Notes under the pieces: model-generated
Told to the model about the DNA's origin: nothing
Databases searched by the model: none
Seen by the model: the letters and a program-made list of their open reading frames with translations, nothing else
Program-made: the position numbers and the translations under genes
Assembly: GCF_000347775.1 (NCBI RefSeq)
Contig: NZ_APAT01000005.1
Span: forward strand, 1-64,000
Length of the DNA stretch: 64,000 bases
From: Marinobacter santoriniensis NKSG1
GTDB lineage: Bacteria; Pseudomonadota; Gammaproteobacteria; Pseudomonadales; Oleiphilaceae
Direction: 5' to 3'
Part shown: positions 33,523-44,027 of the stretch, piece after piece
How positions within the stretch are numbered: position 1 is the first letter of the stretch
How the letters are laid out: each line of letters starts with the position of its first letter

Positions 33523-33612
33523 TTCGTTCTGGGCAACGCCCCAAACGAGGCGCGTATTTTCAGTATTTGGGCTCATTCTGTCAAGGCTTTGGGCCCAAAT
33601 TTCCGAGAAAAA

Positions 33613-34704
33613 TTATACGTTAAACCGGAAATGGATAACGTCGCCGTCCTGCACGATGTAGTCCTTGCCTTCCAGGCGCCATTTGCCGGCATCCTTGGCG
33701 CCGGCTTCGCCGTTGTACTGGACGAAATCGTCGTAGCTGACCACCTCGGCGCGGATGAAGCCACGCTCGAAGTCGGTATGAATGACAGCGGCCGCCTGGG
33801 GCGCTGTGGCGCCAATCTTGATGGTCCAGGCGCGGACTTCCTTGACGCCGGCGGTGAAGTACGTCTGCAGGCCCAGGAGGCTGTAGCCGGCGCGGATTAC
33901 CCGGTCCAGTCCGGGCTCTTCCATGCCCATTTCTTCCAGGAACATGGTTTTCTCTTCGTCTTCCAGTTCGGAAATTTCAGCTTCCAGCTTGTTGCAGATG
34001 GGCACCACCACCGCGTTCTCGGAGGCGGCGATTTCTTTCACCGTATCCAGGTGCGGGTTGTTCTCGAATCCGTCTTCGTTGACGTTGGCGATGTACATGG
34101 TGGGCTTGACGGTCAGCAGGCACAGCTCCCGGATCAGGGCCATCTGGTCCTTGTCCAGGCCCATGCTGCGGACCGGCTTGCCTTCGTTCAGGACCGGCAG
34201 GAGTTTTTCGAACATCTCAAGCTGGGCCTTGGCTTCCTTGTCGCCGCTCTTGGCAACGCGCTGAACCCGTTTGATGGCCTTTTCCACGGTTTCCAGATCG
34301 GCCAGGGCCAGCTCGGTGTTGATGACCTCGATGTCGGCCGCAGGGTCCACCTTGTTCGCTACGTGAATGACGTTGCCATCTTCAAAGCAGCGGACGACGT
34401 GGGCAATGGCATCGGTCTGGCGGATGTTGGCCAGGAACTGGTTGCCCAGGCCTTCCCCCTTGGAGGCGCCGGCCACGAGGCCGGCAATGTCGACGAACTC
34501 CATGGTCGTTGGCACGACGCGTTCGGGCTTTACGATCTCCGCCAGTTTGTTGAGGCGAGGGTCGGGCATGGCCACCACACCGGCGTTCGGCTCAATGGTA
34601 CAGAAAGGGAAGTTTTCCGCGCCAATGCCGGACTTGGTCAGTGCGTTGAACAGGGTGGATTTGCCGACGTTGGGAAGGCCGACGATGCCGCAGTTAAATC
34701 CCAT
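33613..34704 (-). CDS. ychF: Ribosome-binding ATPase YchF
   Basis: 363 aa, the normal family length. The N terminus [20 protein letters not shown] carries the P-loop GLPNVGKST (9-17), followed by [12 protein letters not shown] (switch I), [17 protein letters not shown] (switch II) and NKVD. The TGS domain is at the C terminus ([16 protein letters not shown] ... [16 protein letters not shown]). YchF is an Obg-family protein that prefers ATP, binds the ribosome and acts in stress adaptation and translation. It is the first core gene right of the element, downstream of pth on the same strand, a common gammaproteobacterial order. Confidence 0.97.
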   Translation of the reverse strand: MGFNCGIVGLPNVGKSTLFNALTKSGIGAENFPFCTIEPNAGVVAMPDPRLNKLAEIVKPERVVPTTMEFVDIAGLVAGASKGEGLGNQFLANIRQTDAIAHVVRCFEDGNVIHVANKVDPAADIEVINTELALADLETVEKAIKRVQRVAKSGDKEAKAQLEMFEKLLPVLNEGKPVRSMGLDKDQMALIRELCLLTVKPTMYIANVNEDGFENNPHLDTVKEIAASENAVVVPICNKLEAEISELEDEEKTMFLEEMGMEEPGLDRVIRAGYSLLGLQTYFTAGVKEVRAWTIKIGATAPQAAAVIHTDFERGFIRAEVVSYDDFVQYNGEAGAKDAGKWRLEGKDYIVQDGDVIHFRFNV

Positions 34705-34788
34705 GGGTTGCCTCTGCTGGTACTGAAAATTTGTCGCGGATTATACCGGTGTATCGGTATGGGTGCGAGTAAGGGGTAATGCCGTTGT

Positions 34789-35379
34789 TCAGGGCGTTGG
34801 CTTGAAGCTGTGCAGGCGGTTCATGGCCGCGGCCAGTTTGCCTCCGGCGGCGTCTGGCAGGACGCGCATGACCTCGTCGAACACGGCCTCGAGTTGCTCG
34901 GATTCCTGTTTGCCGAGACGGCCAAGAACGTAGCCGGTGACCTTGCGGCTGTCGCCGGGGTGACCGATGCCGAGTCGCAGACGCTGGAATTCACGGGTGC
35001 CGAGGTGGGCAATGGTGTCGCGAAGCCCGTTGTGGCCGCCATGGCCGCCACCTTTTTTGAGTTTGGCGATGCCCGGAGGCAGATCCAGTTCGTCGTGGGC
35101 GACGAGAATCTGTTCGGGGGCAATCTTGAAGAAATCCGCCAGCGCCTTTATGGCAAGGCCGCTACGGTTCATGAATGTGGTGGGATTCAGCAGGTGCAGG
35201 TCGAGACCCTGCCACTGAATGCGGGCATAGAGCCCGTGGTATTTCTTGTCGGGACGGAGCGTCTGGCCCGCATCGCGGGCCAGCGCTTCGACGAACAGGG
35301 CGCCGGCGTTGTGGCGGGTATTCTCGTAGTCGGATCCGGGATTTCCCAGACCCACCACCATGACAATATCCTGTGCCAT
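34789..35379 (-). CDS. pth: Peptidyl-tRNA hydrolase
   Basis: 196 aa. Cleaves peptidyl-tRNA released from stalled ribosomes, recycling t[29 protein letters not shown] (8-33) contains the catalytic histidine in [44 protein letters not shown] and [18 protein letters not shown] are the other conserved blocks. The gene follows rplY by 21 bases and precedes ychF by 84, so rplY-pth(-ychF) is probably one transcript. Confidence 0.97.
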   Translation of the reverse strand: MAQDIVMVVGLGNPGSDYENTRHNAGALFVEALARDAGQTLRPDKKYHGLYARIQWQGLDLHLLNPTTFMNRSGLAIKALADFFKIAPEQILVAHDELDLPPGIAKLKKGGGHGGHNGLRDTIAHLGTREFQRLRLGIGHPGDSRKVTGYVLGRLGKQESEQLEAVFDEVMRVLPDAAGGKLAAAMNRLHSFKPTP

Positions 35380-35400
35380 TGACCGTCGCCCCGGGAGTGC

Positions 35401-36045
35401 TTACTCCTCGCCGCCTTCTTCGCCTTCCTCGGAGCCTTCCTCGGAATCGTCAACCTTGGCGCCACGCGGCTTGTGAATCGCCACAACCGGCAGGTCGTGA
35501 TCTTCACCCTGCTGCAGAGCGGCAATCTTCACGCCCTTCGGCAGTTTGAGATCGCTCAGGTGAACCACCTGATCCATGTCCACTTCGGCCATGTCGACCT
35601 CAATGAACTCGGGCAGGTTCTGCGGCAGACAGATGACTTCCACTTCGTTGATCTGGTGGTTGGCAACGCCGCCCTGGAGCTTGATGGCCGGAGCTGTTTC
35701 TTCGTTGACGAAGTGCAGCGGCACGTTCACGTGGATCTCGTGATCCTTGTCGACGCGCTGAAAGTCGGCGTGGGTCAGGATCGGCTTGTACGGGTGACGC
35801 TGCAGATCCTTCAGGATAACGCTCTCTTTCTTGCCCTGGATATCAACGGTCAGGATGTGGGAGAAGAACGCTTCGTTTTCCAGAGCCTTTTTCAGCTCGT
35901 TGTGCCAGATCGCGACCGGAGTGGCGTCTTTGTTGCCACCGTAGATGATGGCCGGGATCTTGCGCTCCTCACGACGCAGGCGGCGGCTCGCACCTTTGCC
36001 CTGGTCGTCGCGAGGAAATGCTTCAATAACAAATTCCTGAGACAT
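35401..36045 (-). CDS. rplY: 50S ribosomal protein L25 (CTC form)
   Basis: 214 aa. Binds 5S rRNA in the large subunit. The N-terminal L25 domain (GKGASRRLRREERKIPAIIYGGNKDATPVAIW, LKDLQRHPYKPILTHADFQR) is followed by the C-terminal CTC extension (NEVEVICLPQNLPEFIEVDM), which makes it about twice the length of E. coli L25. An acidic tail (DSEEGSEEGEEGGEE) ends the protein. It lies after the prs terminator and before pth; the usual gene order. Confidence 0.96.
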   Translation of the reverse strand: MSQEFVIEAFPRDDQGKGASRRLRREERKIPAIIYGGNKDATPVAIWHNELKKALENEAFFSHILTVDIQGKKESVILKDLQRHPYKPILTHADFQRVDKDHEIHVNVPLHFVNEETAPAIKLQGGVANHQINEVEVICLPQNLPEFIEVDMAEVDMDQVVHLSDLKLPKGVKIAALQQGEDHDLPVVAIHKPRGAKVDDSEEGSEEGEEGGEE

Positions 36046-36136
36046 GGTTTCTTACCTCAATCGTCATCTGAACGGCCCGCGACCAGGCTTGGAACAGATG
36101 ATATTTTTGAAAAACCGGAGTTTTCTCCGGCTGACG

Positions 36137-36170
36137 AAAAGAGTCGGGAGCCCACGCGGACTCCCGACTC
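36137..36170 (-). terminator. Intrinsic terminator between prs and rplY
   Basis: Perfect 10-base inverted repeat GAGTCGGGAG (36141-36150) and CTCCCGACTC (36161-36170) with a ten-base loop, followed on the minus strand by TTTT. It lies 27 bases after the prs stop. Confidence 0.8.
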
Positions 36171-36197
36171 GGAAACTGTACTGCTGGGCTTTTCGAC

Positions 36198-37148
36198 TCA
36201 GTCGTGCCCGAACATGGCACTGATGGACTCTTCGTTGCTTACGCGACGAATGGATTCCGCGAGCAGGCCTGCCATGTTGAGGGGGCGGATTCTATCACAA
36301 TTCCGGGCTTTGTCACCAAGCGGAATGGTGTCGCACACCACCAGTTCGTCGAGTTCCGACGCTTCGATATTCTCAATGGCCGGACCGGACAGGACCGGGT
36401 GAGTGATATAGGCGACCACTCGGGCAGCGCCGCGCTCTTTAAGGGCATTGGCAGCCTTGCAGAGGGTTCCGGCGGTGTCGACGATGTCGTCCACCAGGAT
36501 GCAGGTCTTGTCCTGAACGTCACCGATGATGTGCATGACCTGGGAGACATTGGCCTTGGGGCGACGCTTGTCGATGATCGCCAGGTCGGCGTCGTCGAGG
36601 CGTTTGGCCACGGCGCGGGCGCGTACAACGCCACCCACATCCGGGGATACCACGACAAAGTTGTCAAAGCGCTGCTTCTCGATGTCTTCGAGCATGACCG
36701 GGGTGGCGTAGATGTTGTCCACCGGGATGTCGAAGAAGCCCTGGATCTGATCCGCGTGCAGGTCGACGGTGAGTACGCGATCCACGCCGATGCTGGAGAT
36801 CATGTCTGCGACGACCTTGGCGCTGATGGCTACCCGGGTTGAACGTACCCGGCGATCCTGACGGGCGTATCCGTAGTAGGGGATAACCGCGGTAATCCGT
36901 GTGGCGGAAGCGCGACGCAGGGCGTCAGCCATCACGATCAGTTCCATCAGGTTGTCGTTGGTGGGGTAGCAGGTGGGCTGGATAATGAAGACGTCGTGGC
37001 CTCGGACGTTTTCATTGATCTCGACGGTGGTTTCGCCGTCGCTGAAGCGGCCGACGGTGGCCTGACCCATGGGAATATGGAGTTTCTTGGCAATGTCCTG
37101 GGCAAGGGCCGGATTGGCATTGCCAGCGAAAATCATCAGTTTGGACAC
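36198..37148 (-). CDS. prs: Ribose-phosphate pyrophosphokinase
   Basis: 316 aa from the GTG at 37148, which follows GAGAAGGATGCTGTC; upstream codons would run through tRNA-Gln and are rejected. Makes PRPP from ribose 5-phosphate and ATP for purine, pyrimidine, histidine and NAD synthesis. [20 protein letters not shown] is the standard N terminus. The ATP-binding flexible loop ([14 protein letters not shown]) and the PRPP-binding loop [18 protein letters not shown] (about 220-237) are intact. Co-oriented with tRNA-Gln and ispE, a conserved cluster in this group of bacteria. Confidence 0.97.
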   Translation of the reverse strand: MSKLMIFAGNANPALAQDIAKKLHIPMGQATVGRFSDGETTVEINENVRGHDVFIIQPTCYPTNDNLMELIVMADALRRASATRITAVIPYYGYARQDRRVRSTRVAISAKVVADMISSIGVDRVLTVDLHADQIQGFFDIPVDNIYATPVMLEDIEKQRFDNFVVVSPDVGGVVRARAVAKRLDDADLAIIDKRRPKANVSQVMHIIGDVQDKTCILVDDIVDTAGTLCKAANALKERGAARVVAYITHPVLSGPAIENIEASELDELVVCDTIPLGDKARNCDRIRPLNMAGLLAESIRRVSNEESISAMFGHD

Positions 37149-37200
37149 GACAGCATCCTTCTCAGTATCGGCGTTTGATTCAGAAGAAGCGGGAGAAAGG

Positions 37201-37275
37201 TGGCTGGGGTGGCAGGATTCGAACCTGCGCATGACGGGATCAAAACCCGTTGCCTTACCACTTGGCGACACCCCA
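37201..37275 (-). tRNA. tRNA-Gln (TTG anticodon)
   Basis: 75 nt on the minus strand starting TGGGGTGTCGCCAAG and ending CACCCCAGCCA. Acceptor TGGGGTG pairs with CACCCCA; the anticodon loop TTTTGAT gives TTG for CAA; CCA is encoded. It lies between ispE and prs, its usual place in related genomes. Confidence 0.95.
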
Positions 37276-37294
37276 GTATCGTGCTTTTTTGGCA

Positions 37295-38158
37295 TCATTT
37301 CAGCTCTGTCAGCTTTTTGTGTAGAGGTGATATGTTCACCCCTTTAGCTACGAACCCCGTGATGCCGGAGGGTTTGCTTTCCCAGATAATCCGGGCTGCG
37401 GATTCTGTCGGGAAACGTCCAAAAATGCAAGCCCCGGTTCCGGTTAATCTTGCAGGTCCGAATTGTGAAAGCCATTCCAGGCTTTGATGAACCTCTGGAT
37501 ACAGTTTACGAACTACATCCTCACAGTCGTTTCGGTACCTCGAGGCGTCTCCCTCAAAAGCGGGCGCTATTTTGATTTTTGGGGTGTCCCTTGTCAACCC
37601 TTCCTCGGAAAAAATCTTTCCGGTGTTGATGTTGCAGGCGGGCTTCAGGACCAGGAACCAGTCCTCGGGTGGGTCTACCGGTGTAAGGCGTTCGCCCACA
37701 CCTTCGCCGAAAGCGGCATGGCCGCGAACGAACACCGGAACGTCGGCGCCCAGTCCCAGACCGATCTCTGCCAGCTGATCCAGCGAAAGCCCGAGTTGCC
37801 AGAGGTGGTTGAGCCCCAGCAGGGTGGTTGCGGCATTGGAGCTGCCGCCGCCGAGGCCCCCGCCCATGGGCAGGCGTTTCTCGATGTCGATGACAACGCC
37901 GGGAAGGGGGCGGCGGCTATGGGCCGCCAGCGCTCGCGCAGCGCGAATGATGAGGTTGTCGTCGTCAGGTACGCCCGGTACCGGCTGGGCCAGGCGGATG
38001 TCCGTCTGTTCCCCGGTCAGGGTAAAGGTGATGTCGTCACCGTAGTCCAGAAACTGAAAGACCGTCTGAAGTTCGTGGTAGCCATCGTCGCGTCGCCCTA
38101 CGATATGCAGGAACAGGTTGAGCTTCGCCGGTGAGGGCAGGGTCAGGGAAAGGCTCAC
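37295..38158 (-). CDS. ispE: 4-diphosphocytidyl-2-C-methyl-D-erythritol kinase
   Basis: 287 aa from the GTG at 38158, which overlaps the lolB stop (GTGA). Phosphorylates CDP-ME in the non-mevalonate isoprenoid pathway. GHMP kinase features are [27 protein letters not shown] (N-terminal substrate site), [23 protein letters not shown] (ATP loop) and [17 protein letters not shown] (C-terminal glycine motif). Last gene of the TPR lipoprotein-lolB-ispE unit, all overlapping. Confidence 0.96.
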   Translation of the reverse strand: MSLSLTLPSPAKLNLFLHIVGRRDDGYHELQTVFQFLDYGDDITFTLTGEQTDIRLAQPVPGVPDDDNLIIRAARALAAHSRRPLPGVVIDIEKRLPMGGGLGGGSSNAATTLLGLNHLWQLGLSLDQLAEIGLGLGADVPVFVRGHAAFGEGVGERLTPVDPPEDWFLVLKPACNINTGKIFSEEGLTRDTPKIKIAPAFEGDASRYRNDCEDVVRKLYPEVHQSLEWLSQFGPARLTGTGACIFGRFPTESAARIIWESKPSGITGFVAKGVNISPLHKKLTELK

Positions 38159-38796
38159 GGGCGATCCTCCAGCGACTCCCATTGCGCGACAACCATGCGT
38201 ACCCGCTTTTCACCCTTGACCGCGGTGATTCGTGCGGGCAGTGCGGGCAGGTCTGGCAGGAAGCGCTTCCAGCGGTCGTAACGGATTTCCCAGCCGGACT
38301 GGCGAATCAACGCCAGTTGCTGCTGAGCATTGAAGAGCAGCCGGGCGTTTCCGTCGGGCGCCGGTAGTCCGCGAATCCACCAGGACAGGCTCTTCAGCGG
38401 AAGCTGCCATCCGGTGGCGGCGGTCACCAGGGCTTCCGGATCCGATGAGCGATAGGTGTCGCCACCAGGTAGTGTGAGTTCCATATAATCCGGACGACCT
38501 TTCAGCAGGGTGCTGCCCATGCCCAGAAACGATGAGGACAGGGCAAGGTCGTAGGATTCGCCCGACTGGATCCAGTGATTGATGAGGGCCGTTCCACTGT
38601 CGGATGGCTGGCGCACAGCCAGTTTTCCGGTCAGGCGCCACTGGTTGAATCCGGACACCTGCCGGGCCCGCGCATTCCAGCTGGCGGGCGGCTGGTCGGT
38701 CATGCCGTCGGGCAGGGGCTCCAGACGGATGGTGGTACAGGCCTGGATCAGGATGACAAGGGCCAGTACCGGAAGTAACCGGAGGTGCCACCACAT
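38155..38796 (-). CDS. lolB: Outer-membrane lipoprotein receptor LolB
   Basis: 213 aa. Receives lipoproteins from LolA and inserts them in the outer membrane. Signal peptide with lipobox ([10 protein letters not shown], lipidated Cys20), then [23 protein letters not shown] and a beta-barrel half typical of LolB ([36 protein letters not shown]). The start shares one base with the upstream TPR gene's stop and its own stop overlaps ispE, so all three are translationally coupled. Confidence 0.94.
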   Translation of the reverse strand: MWWHLRLLPVLALVILIQACTTIRLEPLPDGMTDQPPASWNARARQVSGFNQWRLTGKLAVRQPSDSGTALINHWIQSGESYDLALSSSFLGMGSTLLKGRPDYMELTLPGGDTYRSSDPEALVTAATGWQLPLKSLSWWIRGLPAPDGNARLLFNAQQQLALIRQSGWEIRYDRWKRFLPDLPALPARITAVKGEKRVRMVVAQWESLEDRP

Positions 38797-40550
38797 TACG
38801 GGTTTCCTTCACCCGTCAGGCGGTTGATGGTCTCGCGCAGGATCTCGTGATCCTTGTCGCTCTCCAGTCCCTTTTTCCAGACGATGCGGGCCTGCTCTTC
38901 CTCGCCGGCCATCCAGAGCGCTTCACCGTAATGCGCCGCCACTTCCGGATCCGGGTAGGCTTCCCACGCCTTTTTCAGGTACTGCAGGGCGGGCTGCAAT
39001 CGGCCTTCCCGGTAGAGCACCCAGCCCATGCTGTCGAGGATGGCGGGGTTCTCCGGATCCAGTTGCAGGGCGCGACCGATATACTGCCGTGCCTCTTCCA
39101 GCCTGTCGGAACGGGTCGTGAGAATGTAGCCGAGGGCGTTGAGGGCCACTGCGTTGTTGGGTTCGGTCTCGATAATCTGGCGCAAATCCGCTTCCGCTTT
39201 TTGCGGCTGGTCCATGCTGTCGTAGAGCATGCCCCGTGCGTAGCGGATCTGGGCATTGTCCGGGAAGGCCTCCAGTGCCTGCGTTGCGCTGTCGAGCGCG
39301 GCTTGTTGCCGGTTTTCATCCAGAAGCAGGTTGACCTCCAGAAGCCAGAAATTTTCAGCCTGGGCAGGATGGCTCTCCCGCATGGTACGGATCCGGGTCA
39401 GCGCCTCATCCACCTTGCCCTGTTCGGCCAGCAGTGCACTCGCCCGGGCCAGGGCGGGGAAATAGTAGTTGCCCTGACGCACGCCGTCGTAGAACCCGAT
39501 TGCCTGGTCCGCGTTGCCGTCCTCTTCCTCGATCCTGCCGAGATAGTAGTTGGCCTCGTTGGTATGGTGCCCCTGCTCAAGCAGCTGGGTCAGCTCATCC
39601 TTGGCCAGATCCTTCTGGTTGTTCTCCAGGGCGACCAGGGCGTGTGAAAGGAGCAGCCCCGAGTTGTCCGGGTACAGGTCCACCAGGCGCTTGAATTCGT
39701 CCTGGGCTGCCTGCAGGTCGCCCTCGTTGATCAGCATGCGGCCATAAAGGGTGCCCATCTGACGGCTGTTGGGAAACTTGCGGGTGTTCCGCATCAGGTA
39801 GTCCAGCGCCTCTCGTTTCTTGCCGGTCTCGTACAGGAGATCTCCGCGCAGGACGATGGCGGGCTGGAAGTTTTCATGCTCTTCGAGCAGAGGGTCCAGT
39901 TGTTTGAGTGCCTGGTCTGGCTTGCCGTTGATTTTCAGGAGCAGGGCAATGCTGTAGTCCAGTTCCGGAGTGTCCGGGTGACGCTTGGCCAGGCGCTGGT
40001 AAAGTGAAAGCAGTTCTTTCTGCTGCTCGGCCGGGAGGCTGGCGGCCATGGCGGCAAGACTGTCGAAGTCCGCATCGCCGCCCTGGTTCATGATCTGCTC
40101 CATGTGGTCCAGGGCCGTCTGAAGGTCGTTGCGTTTGACCGCCTGTATGGCTGCGATCCGGTGGGCCTGCAGGTTTTCCGGGTCCACCTCCAGCCAGAGT
40201 TCGGCAAGCTGGGTCTGGGCGTTGTCGCCGTTGAGCGACTGGGCAATGCGCATGGCCCGCTCAATGACGCCTTCATCCCGGGACTGTTTGGCGGCCTTGA
40301 GGTAGTTCACCAGGGTGACGTCATACCGTCCACGCTGGGCAGCGATCTCACCGCTGAGCAACAGATAGAGAACGTCCGGCTCAAAGTCCGCATACTCGAT
40401 CGGCTTTTCCGGTGCGTCCTTTGTGCTGTCTGAGGCAGATGAATCGGAAGCGGGTTGCTTCGATGAGCCGGTCAGGCTGGCGCAGCCCGGCAGGCCGGCG
40501 AGGGTGACACCCAGAATGAAGGTGGCCAAAAACGGTGCGGATTTGTGCAT
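38796..40550 (-). CDS. TPR-repeat lipoprotein
   Basis: 584 aa. Signal peptide and lipobox LPGC near residue 23, a low-complexity serine/aspartate linker (SSKQPASDSSASDSTKDAPE), then about a dozen tetratricopeptide repeats (for example QAQDEFKRLVDLYPDNSGLL, RYARGMLYDSMDQPQKAEAD, RQYIGRALQLDPENPAILDS). Such proteins scaffold complexes at the periplasmic face of the outer membrane. It is divergent from hemA and coupled to lolB, the common arrangement in Pseudomonas relatives. No specific partner is known from sequence. Confidence 0.88.
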   Translation of the reverse strand: MHKSAPFLATFILGVTLAGLPGCASLTGSSKQPASDSSASDSTKDAPEKPIEYADFEPDVLYLLLSGEIAAQRGRYDVTLVNYLKAAKQSRDEGVIERAMRIAQSLNGDNAQTQLAELWLEVDPENLQAHRIAAIQAVKRNDLQTALDHMEQIMNQGGDADFDSLAAMAASLPAEQQKELLSLYQRLAKRHPDTPELDYSIALLLKINGKPDQALKQLDPLLEEHENFQPAIVLRGDLLYETGKKREALDYLMRNTRKFPNSRQMGTLYGRMLINEGDLQAAQDEFKRLVDLYPDNSGLLLSHALVALENNQKDLAKDELTQLLEQGHHTNEANYYLGRIEEEDGNADQAIGFYDGVRQGNYYFPALARASALLAEQGKVDEALTRIRTMRESHPAQAENFWLLEVNLLLDENRQQAALDSATQALEAFPDNAQIRYARGMLYDSMDQPQKAEADLRQIIETEPNNAVALNALGYILTTRSDRLEEARQYIGRALQLDPENPAILDSMGWVLYREGRLQPALQYLKKAWEAYPDPEVAAHYGEALWMAGEEEQARIVWKKGLESDKDHEILRETINRLTGEGNP

Positions 40551-40784
40551 GCAACTTCCCGTTACTTGTCAGCGACGCTTGATAATGACCCGGGCTTTAC
40601 CCGCGAAATTGAGGTAGATCGGGTACCGGCCGTGGCCGAGCCCCTATAATGGCATAAGCGTCTGATCTTGCCCAATCGGTCCGCACTTGCCGAAGGTCCG
40701 CGGTATTTGGGTGGCAGGCAGCGGCGTGCGTCGTTAAAATGTCGGTAATTTAACCTTTATAAGAGTAGGGTTTTCAGGTCCGAA

Positions 40785-42074
40785 ATGGCACTGGTTACAC
40801 TGGGAATTAATCATCGAACCGCACCGGTCGAGCTTAGGGAGCGTATTGCGTTCACGCCTGAGCGAATGTCCGAGGCGTTTGCCGAGTTGCGGGCAGCTTC
40901 TGGTGCCAGTGAGGCAGCCATCCTGTCCACGTGTAACCGGACAGAGCTCTACCTTGCCGGTGACGACGACTGTGCGCCGGCGGTCCTGCGTTGGCTGGCG
41001 GGTTTTCACAACCTTGATGCGGCCGACCTGGAAGAGGCGCTTTACGTCCATCGGGATGCCGAAGCGGTTCGCCACATGATGCGGGTCGCCGCAGGCCTGG
41101 ACTCCATGGTTCTGGGCGAGCCCCAGATCTTCGGACAACTGAAAGACGCCTACGCCCTTGCGAAAGAGAACGGCGCGACCGGCTCGTTCCTGTCCCGTCT
41201 GTTCGAACATACGTTCTCGGTCGCGAAACGTATCCGGACCCATACCGCGATCGGCGAAAACCCCGTATCCGTCGCCTATGCGGCGGTCAATATGGCGCAC
41301 CACATTTTCTCTGACATGTCCCGTAACCGGGCCCTGCTGGTTGGTGCCGGCAAGACCATTGAGCTGGTGGCCCAGCATCTCGCCGAAGCCGGCGTCAAGG
41401 ATTTCCTGGTCGCCAACCGAACGCTGGAACGCGCCCAGGTGTTGGCCGGGACCTACGGTGGCAAGGGCATTGTCCTCTCGGAGATTCCCGGCCACCTGAC
41501 GGATGTCGATATCGTTATTTCCTCCACCGCCAGCCCGCTGCCCATCCTGGGGAAAGGCGCTGTGGAACGTGCGCTGAAGAAACGCAAGCGTCGTCCCTAT
41601 TTTATGGTCGATATCGCTGTTCCAAGAGACATTGAGCCCGAGGTGGCATCGCTGGATGACGTCTACCTGTACACCGTCGACGATCTTCGTCACGTGATTG
41701 AAGAAAACATCCGCTCCCGGGAGGGCGCTGCCCGGGAAGCCGAGAACCTCGTTCTGGACGGCGTTCAGGATTTTCTCCGTCAGTTACGTGCTCTCGACGC
41801 GGTGTCTACCCTCAAGCAGTTCCGGCGACGCGCCGAGACCCTTCGTGACAACGAAACCGAGAAAGCCCTTCGGGCCCTGCGCAACGGTGCCGATCCCGAA
41901 ACCGTTTTGCGCGGTCTGGCCCGGGGCCTGACCAACAAGCTTCTCCACGAACCGTCTGTGCAGGTGCGCAAGGCCACGACCGAGGGCCGCACGGAGGTGA
42001 CCGAGTGGCTGCGTGAGTTGCATCAGCTTGATGCGTTGGACGCCGACACAGTCACCACACCGGAAAAACTATGA
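40785..42074 (+). CDS. hemA: Glutamyl-tRNA reductase
   Basis: 429 aa. Reduces Glu-tRNA to glutamate-1-semialdehyde, the first step of C5 tetrapyrrole synthesis. [31 protein letters not shown] (catalytic cysteine in STCNRTE), [12 protein letters not shown] and the NADPH-binding segment [17 protein letters not shown] are all standard. A good -10 (TATAAT at 40645-40650) lies in the 234-bp divergent region shared with the TPR lipoprotein gene. It overlaps prfA by four bases; hemA-prfA-prmC is a classic gammaproteobacterial operon. Confidence 0.97.
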   Translation: MALVTLGINHRTAPVELRERIAFTPERMSEAFAELRAASGASEAAILSTCNRTELYLAGDDDCAPAVLRWLAGFHNLDAADLEEALYVHRDAEAVRHMMRVAAGLDSMVLGEPQIFGQLKDAYALAKENGATGSFLSRLFEHTFSVAKRIRTHTAIGENPVSVAYAAVNMAHHIFSDMSRNRALLVGAGKTIELVAQHLAEAGVKDFLVANRTLERAQVLAGTYGGKGIVLSEIPGHLTDVDIVISSTASPLPILGKGAVERALKKRKRRPYFMVDIAVPRDIEPEVASLDDVYLYTVDDLRHVIEENIRSREGAAREAENLVLDGVQDFLRQLRALDAVSTLKQFRRRAETLRDNETEKALRALRNGADPETVLRGLARGLTNKLLHEPSVQVRKATTEGRTEVTEWLRELHQLDALDADTVTTPEKL

Positions 42075-43159
42075 AGTCATCCATTCAGTCCCGCCTCGAA
42101 CAGTTGGTTGACCGGTTCGAGGAGGTCAGCGCGTTGCTGAGCGATTCCGCCACCATTGCCAATCAGGACCGATTCCGGGACCTCTCCCGGGAATTCGCTG
42201 AAATTGAGCCCGTCGTCCATTGTTTTCAGGCCTGGCAGCAATCTCTGGCGGACATCGAGGCTGCCCAGGAGCTGACCCGTGATGCCGATGCCGACATGCG
42301 GGAAATGGCAGAAGAGGAGCTGAAAAGCGCCCGGCTGAAGAGTGAAGAGCTCGATGAAGAACTGCAGCGCCTGATGCTGCCGAAGGATCCGAACGACCGG
42401 AAGAACGTATTTCTCGAAATCCGGGCCGGTACCGGCGGTGACGAGGCTGCCATTTTTGCCGGCGATCTGTTCCGGATGTACTCCCGCTATGCCGAACGCC
42501 GCCGCTGGCAGGTGGAAGTGCTCAGTGAGAACGAAGGCGAACACGGTGGCTTCAAGGAAGTCATTGCGAGGGTCGCCGGCGATGGCGTCTACGGCGCCCT
42601 GAAATTTGAATCCGGGGCTCACCGGGTTCAGCGCGTACCGGAAACCGAGTCCCAGGGCCGCATCCATACCTCGGCCTGCACGGTGGCCGTGATGCCGGAG
42701 GCGGACGAAGCCGAGGCGGTCCAACTCAATAAATCGGATCTCCGGGTGGATACCTTCCGGGCCTCTGGCGCCGGTGGCCAGCACGTTAACAAGACCGATT
42801 CCGCCATCCGTATCACCCACCTGCCCACCGGTATTGTGGTGGAATGCCAGGAGGAGCGGTCCCAGCACAAGAACCGGGCCAAGGCGATGAGCCTGCTTGC
42901 CTCCCGTCTGCAGAATGCCGAGACCGAGCGGCAGCAGAAAACCATGGCCGAAACCCGCAAGAGCCTGGTGGGTAGCGGTGACCGCTCCGAGCGGATCCGG
43001 ACCTACAACTTTCCCCAGGGCCGTGTCACGGATCACCGTATTAACCTGACCCTCTACAAGCTGGACGAAGTGATCACCGGTGACCTGGATGCCGTGATCG
43101 TTCCGCTCCAACAGGAACACCAGGCCGAATTGCTGGCTGCATTGGCCGATGACCAGTAG
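42071..43159 (+). CDS. prfA: Peptide chain release factor 1
   Basis: 362 aa. Recognises UAA and UAG and triggers peptide release. The GGQ motif is present ([20 protein letters not shown]); codon-recognition domain and N-terminal helical domain are complete; [19 protein letters not shown] is the conserved upstream block. Starts inside the hemA stop (ATGA) and overlaps prmC by 11 bases. The neighbour PrmC methylates the GGQ glutamine, so the enzyme and substrate are co-expressed. Confidence 0.97.
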   Translation: MKSSIQSRLEQLVDRFEEVSALLSDSATIANQDRFRDLSREFAEIEPVVHCFQAWQQSLADIEAAQELTRDADADMREMAEEELKSARLKSEELDEELQRLMLPKDPNDRKNVFLEIRAGTGGDEAAIFAGDLFRMYSRYAERRRWQVEVLSENEGEHGGFKEVIARVAGDGVYGALKFESGAHRVQRVPETESQGRIHTSACTVAVMPEADEAEAVQLNKSDLRVDTFRASGAGGQHVNKTDSAIRITHLPTGIVVECQEERSQHKNRAKAMSLLASRLQNAETERQQKTMAETRKSLVGSGDRSERIRTYNFPQGRVTDHRINLTLYKLDEVITGDLDAVIVPLQQEHQAELLAALADDQ

Positions 43160-44012
43160 TCCTTCGCTGGCCTGTGAACGTCTGATTCGTGAAGCGGCGG
43201 GCCGCATCAAGAGTGATACGCCGCGGCTGGATGCCGAACTTCTCCTCAGTCACGTGACCAGCTGGAGCCGCACGCGATTCCGGGCCTGGCCGGAGCAGGA
43301 GGTTTCCCCGGAGCAGGCCGAAGCTTTCGGGCGTCTGGTGGATGCCCGCGTTGACGGCACCCCCATTGCCTATCTTCTTGGACACCAGGAGTTCTGGTCG
43401 TTGTCACTCAGGGTTTCCAGGGCTACCTTGATTCCCCGTCCGGATACCGAGTGTGTGGTGGAGGCGGCCCTTTCATTGCCCTTGCCTGGCCCGGCGCGCG
43501 TGCTGGATCTGGGCACCGGCACCGGTGCCATCGCGCTGGCGCTCGCTTCAGAACGCTCCGCCTGGTCGGTTCGTGCCTGCGATTGCGTGCCCGAAGCGGT
43601 GGAGCTCGCCCGGGAAAATGCGCGCTCGCTGGGGTTGCCGGTGACTGTCGAGCTGAGTAACTGGTTTGAGGGTCTGACGCCGGGTACGTTTGATCTGATT
43701 GTTTCCAATCCGCCTTATATAGAAGAGAGCGATCGACACCTCTGTGAGGGGGACGTACGCTTTGAACCATCCAGCGCACTGGTTTCGGGCGTGGACGGTC
43801 TGGAAGATATACGGACCATTCTGGACGATGCACCCCGGTGGCTGGCGCCGGGTGGCTGGTTGCTGATGGAGCATGGGTTTGACCAGGCAGAGGCGGTGAG
43901 AGCCTTGTTCCGGTCCAGAGGGTTTGAAGCTGTCGAAAGTCGTCAGGACTATGGTCAGCGGGATCGAATGACGCTGGGTCAATGGCCGGGCGATTCGGAC
44001 ACAACTCAATAG
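43149..44012 (+). CDS. prmC: Release factor glutamine methyltransferase
   Basis: 287 aa. Methylates the GGQ glutamine of RF1 and RF2 with [21 protein letters not shown] is the SAM-binding motif I, and [15 protein letters not shown] holds the NPPY substrate motif of amide methyltransferases. The N-terminal helical bundle for release-factor binding is present. Overlaps prfA and lies 15 bases upstream of a MoeB-type gene. Confidence 0.96.
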   Translation: MTSSPSLACERLIREAAGRIKSDTPRLDAELLLSHVTSWSRTRFRAWPEQEVSPEQAEAFGRLVDARVDGTPIAYLLGHQEFWSLSLRVSRATLIPRPDTECVVEAALSLPLPGPARVLDLGTGTGAIALALASERSAWSVRACDCVPEAVELARENARSLGLPVTVELSNWFEGLTPGTFDLIVSNPPYIEESDRHLCEGDVRFEPSSALVSGVDGLEDIRTILDDAPRWLAPGGWLLMEHGFDQAEAVRALFRSRGFEAVESRQDYGQRDRMTLGQWPGDSDTTQ

Positions 44013-44027
44013 AACGGGGAGACGGGT

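Noticed and set aside
33589..34779. Long plus-strand open frame (396 codons) opposite ychF
   Set aside because: It is the antisense shadow of a high-GC conserved gene; no ribosome site and no family resemblance, while the minus strand encodes complete YchF.
37149..37298. N-terminal extension of prs to 37298
   Set aside because: The extension reads through tRNA-Gln; the GTG at 37148 with its ribosome site gives the normal 316-residue protein.
42077..43210. Long minus-strand open frame opposite prfA
   Set aside because: Shadow of prfA, which carries the intact GGQ motif and operon overlaps on the plus strand.
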